From assembly GCA_002914845.1 (NCBI GenBank), contig JXTC01000415.1:1-64000 (forward strand): a stretch of DNA of 64,000 nucleotides, read 5' to 3'. This stretch comes from Trema orientale. Lineage: Eukaryota; Streptophyta; Magnoliopsida; Rosales; Cannabaceae. How positions within the stretch are numbered: the stretch's first letter is position 1; every line of letters begins with the position of its first letter. The translations under genes and the position numbers were made by a program. The notes under the pieces are model-generated. The model saw only the letters and a list, made by a program, of their open reading frames with translations, was not told where the DNA came from and made no database searches. Shown here piece by piece: positions 58,629 to 64,000 of the stretch.

Positions 58629-61600
58629 ATCCCCTACGGCCACGCCCACCCAATCCCAGCTCCCAACCCCACTCTCCCTCGCTCCTCTCTCCTCCCCGGG
58701 CCCCGCCGCCCACCGCCCCCAGCCCTCTGCCGATCATGCGATTGGACCGCTCGTCCCCTCCCACCCGTCCACCGAGCCCGTGCCCGTGCCCGTGCCCATG
58801 GCCATGGCTGCCTCCCCGCTGGCGAGGGTTCGGCTTTCGGAGATCGCCCTTTACGACGGAGCCCCCGCCGCTCCCTATCTGAGGGCGGTTGACGCGCTTT
58901 CTGGCTCGTTGATGAGGCACAATGCGGCGGTGATTGAATTGGGGAGCGAGGATGCGGCCGTGATGCGGTGCGGCTTGGAAGCTGCGAGGTTGTATTTCAG
59001 GACTAGGGCTCAGCAGGGTGGTGGGAAGGGAGGCCGCGGGGTTTACATGTACAGGGCTGGAAGGTATGTATGAATTAATTTTAATAATTATGTTTTTCTT
59101 TTTTTTATTTTTTATTTTTATGTATTTGAATTGTTGAATTATTGTGATTATAAAACTTTGGTTGAATGGAAAACTGGGATTTTTTTAGGTTTGAAATTTG
59201 TTACTTGTTGGGTTTGCTAGTAGGTTTGAGGCTTGTCTTGGGTTTAATGCAATGTATGATGAGTATAATTTGACGTTAAATGAATTATGAAGACATTTAT
59301 AGTGAATGTTTTGAATTTGAAACTGTCCTGATATGATAAAACTACTTGATAGCAAACAACTTTGAAGTCTTATAATCCGTTGTTCTTTTGTTGTTTTGGG
59401 ATATTACAATACCAGAAGAGGTGAATATGATTCTGAATCATTGTCTTGGAAACTAATGCAACATCTACCAATATTCACATCCAGCAGCAAGGAGGTCAAT
59501 AGTGGTTCACTTCTATGTATAGAGGTTTTATAAGCCCTTGATTGTTATTTGTTAAATGCATTTAGAACTTTAGTGCTGAAGGGGAAAAAAAAAAGGAAGA
59601 GAATTTTATCAATCATTACATGTACATAATGTACGTGGTAAGAAATGTATGTAGTGAAAAAAATGAAAAAAAGGGATAGTTAGCTACTGGTTCTTCTGTT
59701 GCCAAAGGATCGTACATTTTTTAATAAAACAAGTATTTTTATCCTTGTTGGAGCATAATTCGTATATACTTTAATTTGGTGTCATTTTGGGTCTTGCGTT
59801 TTTGGGAATACAAGTGTTACGTACATACTACTGATGTGCTTTTGTTTTTGCAGGCCCTTGGAAGATTGGGACTCATCCCCTCCATGCATGGCTGATATTT
59901 TTAGATGCATGGGTAAGGCTTCACGTGCTGCTCTTTGTGCAATAGCGAGGCATCTTCGTTTGCGAAGCGAGTAAGGATGGTGATGGCGGATCTATTATTT
60001 CCATGTATTTTTATTGTTTTATGTTTTCTTTTTGTGTGTATGTGTGTGTATGTTTTTTTTTTTTTTTTTTTTTTGGGTATATATTTAAAAAATGTATTCA
60101 AATCTGTATATCTACTTACGGCAAGTTTATATTGTGCAGTGTTTTTAACCACTTACTTGATGACATGCCATTGCCTGCTAATGAGGTGTCCTCGTCAGTG
60201 CTTGTTGCTTCCTACTCAAATGCTTCCATGCCAAATGTAAAAGGTACCACTGGAGGAATAAACGGGGAAATTGAAAAGGGATTGTTGACATTATTTTCCT
60301 CGGACACTCCTGGTCTGCAGGTGCCTTTCTCTTATTTTATGATGCATTATATTGTATATTTATGGTTTATCAGTTGTAATAGAAGATGGGTTTTGTTTTA
60401 TTCAGAAAAAAGAAGCAGATGACTCGTAATGTTTTTTACGGTATTTATTTGGTTGTCTCCTTATCAAAGAATCATCTGATTGGTTTTTCATCATTTTAAA
60501 TTTGTGAATTATTATTATTTTCAGGTCTGTGACCCCAATGGTCGCTGGTATTTAGCGGACAGTGGATCAAGTCCTGGGGATCTTTTACTTCTTACGGGGA
60601 AGGCACTTAGCCACACTACAGCTGGCCTTCGTCCAGCTGCATCGTATAGAGCTGCTCCTGAATACTTGGGCAATAATAGTAGTGGGAGGTATACTTGTTT
60701 TGAGCTCAACCTTGTGATGAATGTATTACAGCTTGTTTCTACTATTGTAGTTTATTTCCAAGAATTTCAATTTTAATTACCCTACCAAGCTTTGTGATTG
60801 TAGGACATCACTAGCATTTAGGCTTATGCCGCAAGGCAATGCTGTGTTAGATTGTTCTCCAATTACGGCGGCTGGTCATGTCATTCCACAGGGTTATATG
60901 CCAATATCTGTTAGCCAGTTTATGGATGATCTTTCTGCTGAGGAAGACATATTGTGTAGTCGACCGGACAATAATTATGTAAGTTACACATTCATTAAAC
61001 TATATCAATATTTGCATGTTCTCTATATTTTATACATATATATCTACACTTTGTACATCTTTGCTCTAAAAATGCAGGTATAGATGTGTGGGACATGGAA
61101 TGAGAATTTTTTTGTGCTGTATTAAGATCAACAGATGTGGGCTCCACATTTAAAACTCAAAATTGAATACAAAGAAAGAAAAATTTTATTAGAAGGGGAA
61201 CTGTTATGTGGGCTTATGCTTAAATCATGATGTTGGTTATTATTTGAAATAGTAGTTTTGTGTTGTTTTCCTTTCTGCATAAATTATTGGGAAAATTTAT
61301 GCTGGCTAGTTCACACTCCTTAGGGTAGAAAGTTAGAAACAAAAAGTCTTCAAAAATCTTGTTGTACACTTGTACTATCTTCCATTGTTTACAACGTATG
61401 AATTTTGCTGAGAGAAAAATATACTGAAGAGTAATAGGATTAGTAGCTTTGTCATGTTTCACGGTCAACCATTATATGCACGCCATAGTTTATTCAGTTT
61501 TATTTGCAACTAATATCTTATGTTTGAAAATTGGGTTTTGTTTCAAGTCTTGCCCTGTCTAGATTTGTTATTTTTTTCATCATAATCTTCAACAGATTTT

Positions 61601-63682
61601 ATACAGGTTATTAGAAAACTTTTCTTGAAAAGGGTTTTCCCTATTGTAATTCTTATGCATAGTTTTCTTTCAGAAATCATGTTCCTTCATTATATTACAG
61701 TTTGACCTGCAGCTAAATTGTGTTTCCTCTCTGAATACCTTATCATATTTTTGAATACACAGATAGCTCGGAGCAATTTGAATACGGACCCATCGTTAAG
61801 AAGTGTTCTCTCAGATCCGTTATCGTGAGTGGTTCTTATACTTTTATTTTTGTTTTATTTATTTATTTTTTCAGAACTAGTTTACTATTTATCAACTATT
61901 ACACTCCATTTCTTGTCCTTCTTTTAACTTCAATACTGGCCTATATAGATTTTTCAGTTATTAACTTGACCATCTTTAATATTACCGTGGGCCACATTTC
62001 TGCTGTAAATATTTCGAGAGAGTATTTTAAATAAAACGCATATGCACTTAGAGTAAAACTTTAGCTAACTGTGTGCACGGAGAATAAGATTATTGTAAAA
62101 GTTATTGTCTAATGCAAATCGTGTCTCTCTTACTATTGCAATCTTGGACCTTTAAGTTGGGTTTGTAGAAGTAAGTTGCTGTTTGGGACTTGATTATTCG
62201 TTTGACATAGCCAGTTTGTTCTTACGAATTAATATTTTGCATCAAAGTTTTATTTAAATGATGTCTGATGAATTTTTTTTATGTGGGGTCGGGGGGTGGG
62301 GTTGTAAACGGCTAGTGGTGCATTTCTTGAAGATGCCACATTTGTTTCATGTGGACATTCATTTGGCGGTCTCATGTTGAGGAGAGTCATCGAAATGGTA
62401 AGTAGGTTTTATCCCACTATTTTGAAGGAGTTTTGAATTGTTTTATGGGTTGTGAATGCAGTTTTTTCCCATATAATAAATTTTGTTGGTTTTCCTGAGT
62501 TCAAGTGGGATTGAATATGTGCATAGGCTGTCTTTGTGGGTGGCTAATTCAAAGATGGTTTTAGGTTACTCTTAATATGATTCAAAGGGATTGGGGTTGA
62601 TTGTTTATGTTGCAAGCAGAATGAAGACAGTCCTCTAGCATTGTATCTTGCTTAGTTTCTTCACTTAGTGATATTTAATATTTCTTTAATTAAAAAGGAA
62701 GGTGCGATTTGTTTATGGCTCAGCTGTGGCTATCAAATATAAGGAATATGGTCAAAACAAAATATGAATTGTCAATCATGCGGAAGGTGCAAAAGGAGGC
62801 CTAAAAGTATTTAGCGTTTCTGGATGGATGTGGTGTAATGTCACTTGAGGGTGTACCATGTACGGAATCAAGGGGGTCAGTGTTTTGGAAAGTGTTTCTA
62901 CTCGAGTGTTTGCCATTGTACCATTTTATTTTTGTGATCTCACCCTACTTGGCATGCATGTAGTCTTGTGGATTTCTTGATGCTGTATTGTAGGGGTTAC
63001 TTCCATTTTTAGTGTATTTATATGTGGAACTATTGCACTTTGAATTTAATCCTTCAGAATCAGTGCATTTTTGCTTTTGTAATTACCATGAAAGAAAAGA
63101 AGAGAGAATCCCTATATCTTGTTGTCCTTCACTGTTTATAATTAGAAAGTATCTTATCTTATGCCCTCTTCTTTTATCACTTCCTTTATGTGATGTTTTT
63201 ATTACATCTAGATGAATAAGGTATAAGAATCATGACTAGAATTGTTTCTTTATTGATCAGTCCAGATGTACCATCTGCAGTCGAGAAATTGAGACTGGAT
63301 CGTTGATCCCTAATATTGGTATGTTCTGATTCTAATTTAAGATTTTATAAGTTCCATTCTTCTATCACCTCTTATTGCTCTCTCAGGCATTTCCCTATGC
63401 TTCGCTTCTCTTATTATCATCATCATCATCATCTTTCTCTCTGGCAGTTCCATTATCAGTGCTATTCCTTTCTCATTATTATTTCTTACTTTTTTATGGA
63501 AATACCTTCTATGTTATATCTTTTTATTTTATAACATAAGAGTGATTCTCTCCACAGCTCTAAGAGCTGCCGCTGCAGCTGTGAAACATGAGGACAATCG
63601 CAGGCTTTTTCATAATGCTGCTCTCAGAAAGCGTCGGAAAGAATTGGGTGATCAAATGGATTCAACGAGGAGACCAAACAGG
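58441..63682 (+). CDS. PUB62: U-box E3 ubiquitin ligase with dioxygenase-like region, PUB62-like (3' end outside window)
   Basis: Visible exons are 58441-59063, 59854-59970, 60140-60320, 60525-60688, 60804-60978, 61763-61824, 62316-62397, 63261-63318 and 63558-63682 (1587 nt, 529 codons, in frame, GT-AG). The N-terminus is low complexity: seven Gln, then Thr, Asn, Ser and Pro runs. The middle part (about residues 130-420) has the layout of a 2OG-Fe(II) oxygenase double-stranded helix: EKGLLTLFSSDTPGLQV, PNGRWYLADSGSSPGDLLL, LTGKALSHTTAGLRPA, then RTSLAFRLMP. The metal ligands of active enzymes are not visible. The C-terminal U-box reads FVSCGHSFGGLMLRRV, SRCTICSREIETGSLIPN and ALRAAAAAVK, so it should recruit a ubiquitin-loaded E2. 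A basic stretch KRRKE follows. The ATG at 58441 is the first in frame. A 36-nt micro-exon (63793-63828) may follow. The PUB62 name is from memory of the family and should be read as PUB62-like. Confidence 0.85.
58462..58482 (+). repeat. CAG trinucleotide repeat (7 units), polyglutamine
   Basis: Seven CAG codons immediately after Met-Met near the start of the U-box protein. AAC and AGC repeats at 58570-58600 give Asn and Ser runs. Such tracts often vary in length between accessions. Confidence 0.85.
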
Positions 63683-63792
63683 GTACTTATTAAATGCCTA
63701 GTATTTTTCCATTGGCTGTTTTTCTTGGACATTAGAAATTCATGGAATCATTTCAGTATATTACTTTTTTTTTTGTTTGGAACTAATTGGAG

Positions 63793-63828
63793 GAAGACAT
63801 TGAGAATTTGATGCATGATGATGACAGA
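63793..63828 (+). other. Possible 36-nt micro-exon of the U-box gene
   Basis: After a T-rich tract and the acceptor TTGGAG, the frame continues in phase 0 as EDIENLMHDDDR and meets a donor GTAATT. The length and phase fit the preceding exon, but the acceptor is weak and there is no homology support. The true next exon may lie beyond the window. Confidence 0.2.
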
Positions 63829-64000
63829 GTAATTGAAAATAGCCAGAAATCTGTAGATTGTAGGTCAAGAATATTCTAATGAGAGTTCAGTAGCTTTAGC
63901 TGTCTAGTAATATGATAATGTACATATGTATACAGTATATACATGTATATTAGTTTTGGACTTCTTAATATTTAAATTAAAGTTCATTTGCGTCTAATGA

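Noticed and set aside
58429..58920. Long open frame on the minus strand with Gly and Val runs, opposite U-box exon 1
   Set aside because: It is the shadow of the CAG/CCACC/AAC repeats in the coding strand. It has no domain and is of low complexity.
1..64000. tRNA or rRNA genes, CRISPR arrays, virus-derived genes or toxin genes
   Set aside because: None was recognised. The only tRNA-like boxes belong to SINE remnants, and CRISPR is not expected in a plant genome. Absence was judged by eye, so a tRNAscan-SE run would be needed to be certain.

Overview
The window is nuclear DNA of a flowering plant, most likely a eudicot. It is AT-rich. Genes are split into many short exons by GT-AG introns with T-rich 3' ends, and the protein families are plant ones: an RLCK-VII kinase, an ACAP-type ARF-GAP and a plant U-box protein. 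The species cannot be named from the sequence.

Three protein-coding genes are present, all on the + strand. (1) Positions 4550-7510, five exons: a receptor-like cytoplasmic kinase of subfamily VII (PBL type), complete, 440 aa. (2) Positions 14083-35862, nineteen exons: an ARF GTPase-activating protein with BAR, PH, ArfGAP and ankyrin domains in the AGD2/AGD4 class, complete, 791 aa. Its exons add up to only 2.4 kb of a 21.8-kb gene; the rest is introns filled with LINE, SINE and MITE remnants. (3) Positions 58441 to beyond the window end, at least nine exons: a U-box E3 ligase of the PUB62 type, in which a degenerate 2OG-dioxygenase-like region precedes the U-box. The last exon or exons lie outside the window.

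The remaining DNA is repeat-rich. Positions 1-14000 hold several fold-back elements with long inverted repeats; four of these have candidate 9-bp target duplications, typical of non-autonomous Mutator-like elements. Positions 36330-38693 form a 2.36-kb element with Tourist-like ends that carries a piece of a phenylalanine ammonia-lyase gene: the intron 3' end plus about 58 codons of exon 2. Positions 39287-39850 and 42500-42830 hold minus-strand LINE fragments, one with an RNase H domain. Positions 41700-45600 hold GC-rich inverted-repeat elements. Positions 48280-56000 hold decayed Ty3/gypsy material: a recognisable tRNA-Asp primer-binding site, a gag-like remnant and LTR-like fragments. A clean Tourist MITE with TTA duplications (57487-57914) lies about 130 bp upstream of the putative TATA box of the U-box gene.

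The three genes have no evident functional link: one is a membrane-associated signalling kinase, one a vesicle-traffic GAP and one a probable ubiquitin ligase. No operon-like or clustered system was found. The most unusual items are the captured PAL fragment, the ligase with a dioxygenase-like fold lacking metal ligands, and the run of same-sense LINE ends in the ARF-GAP introns. Exon coordinates were derived by hand from splice signals, reading frame and family conservation, and no transcript evidence was available.
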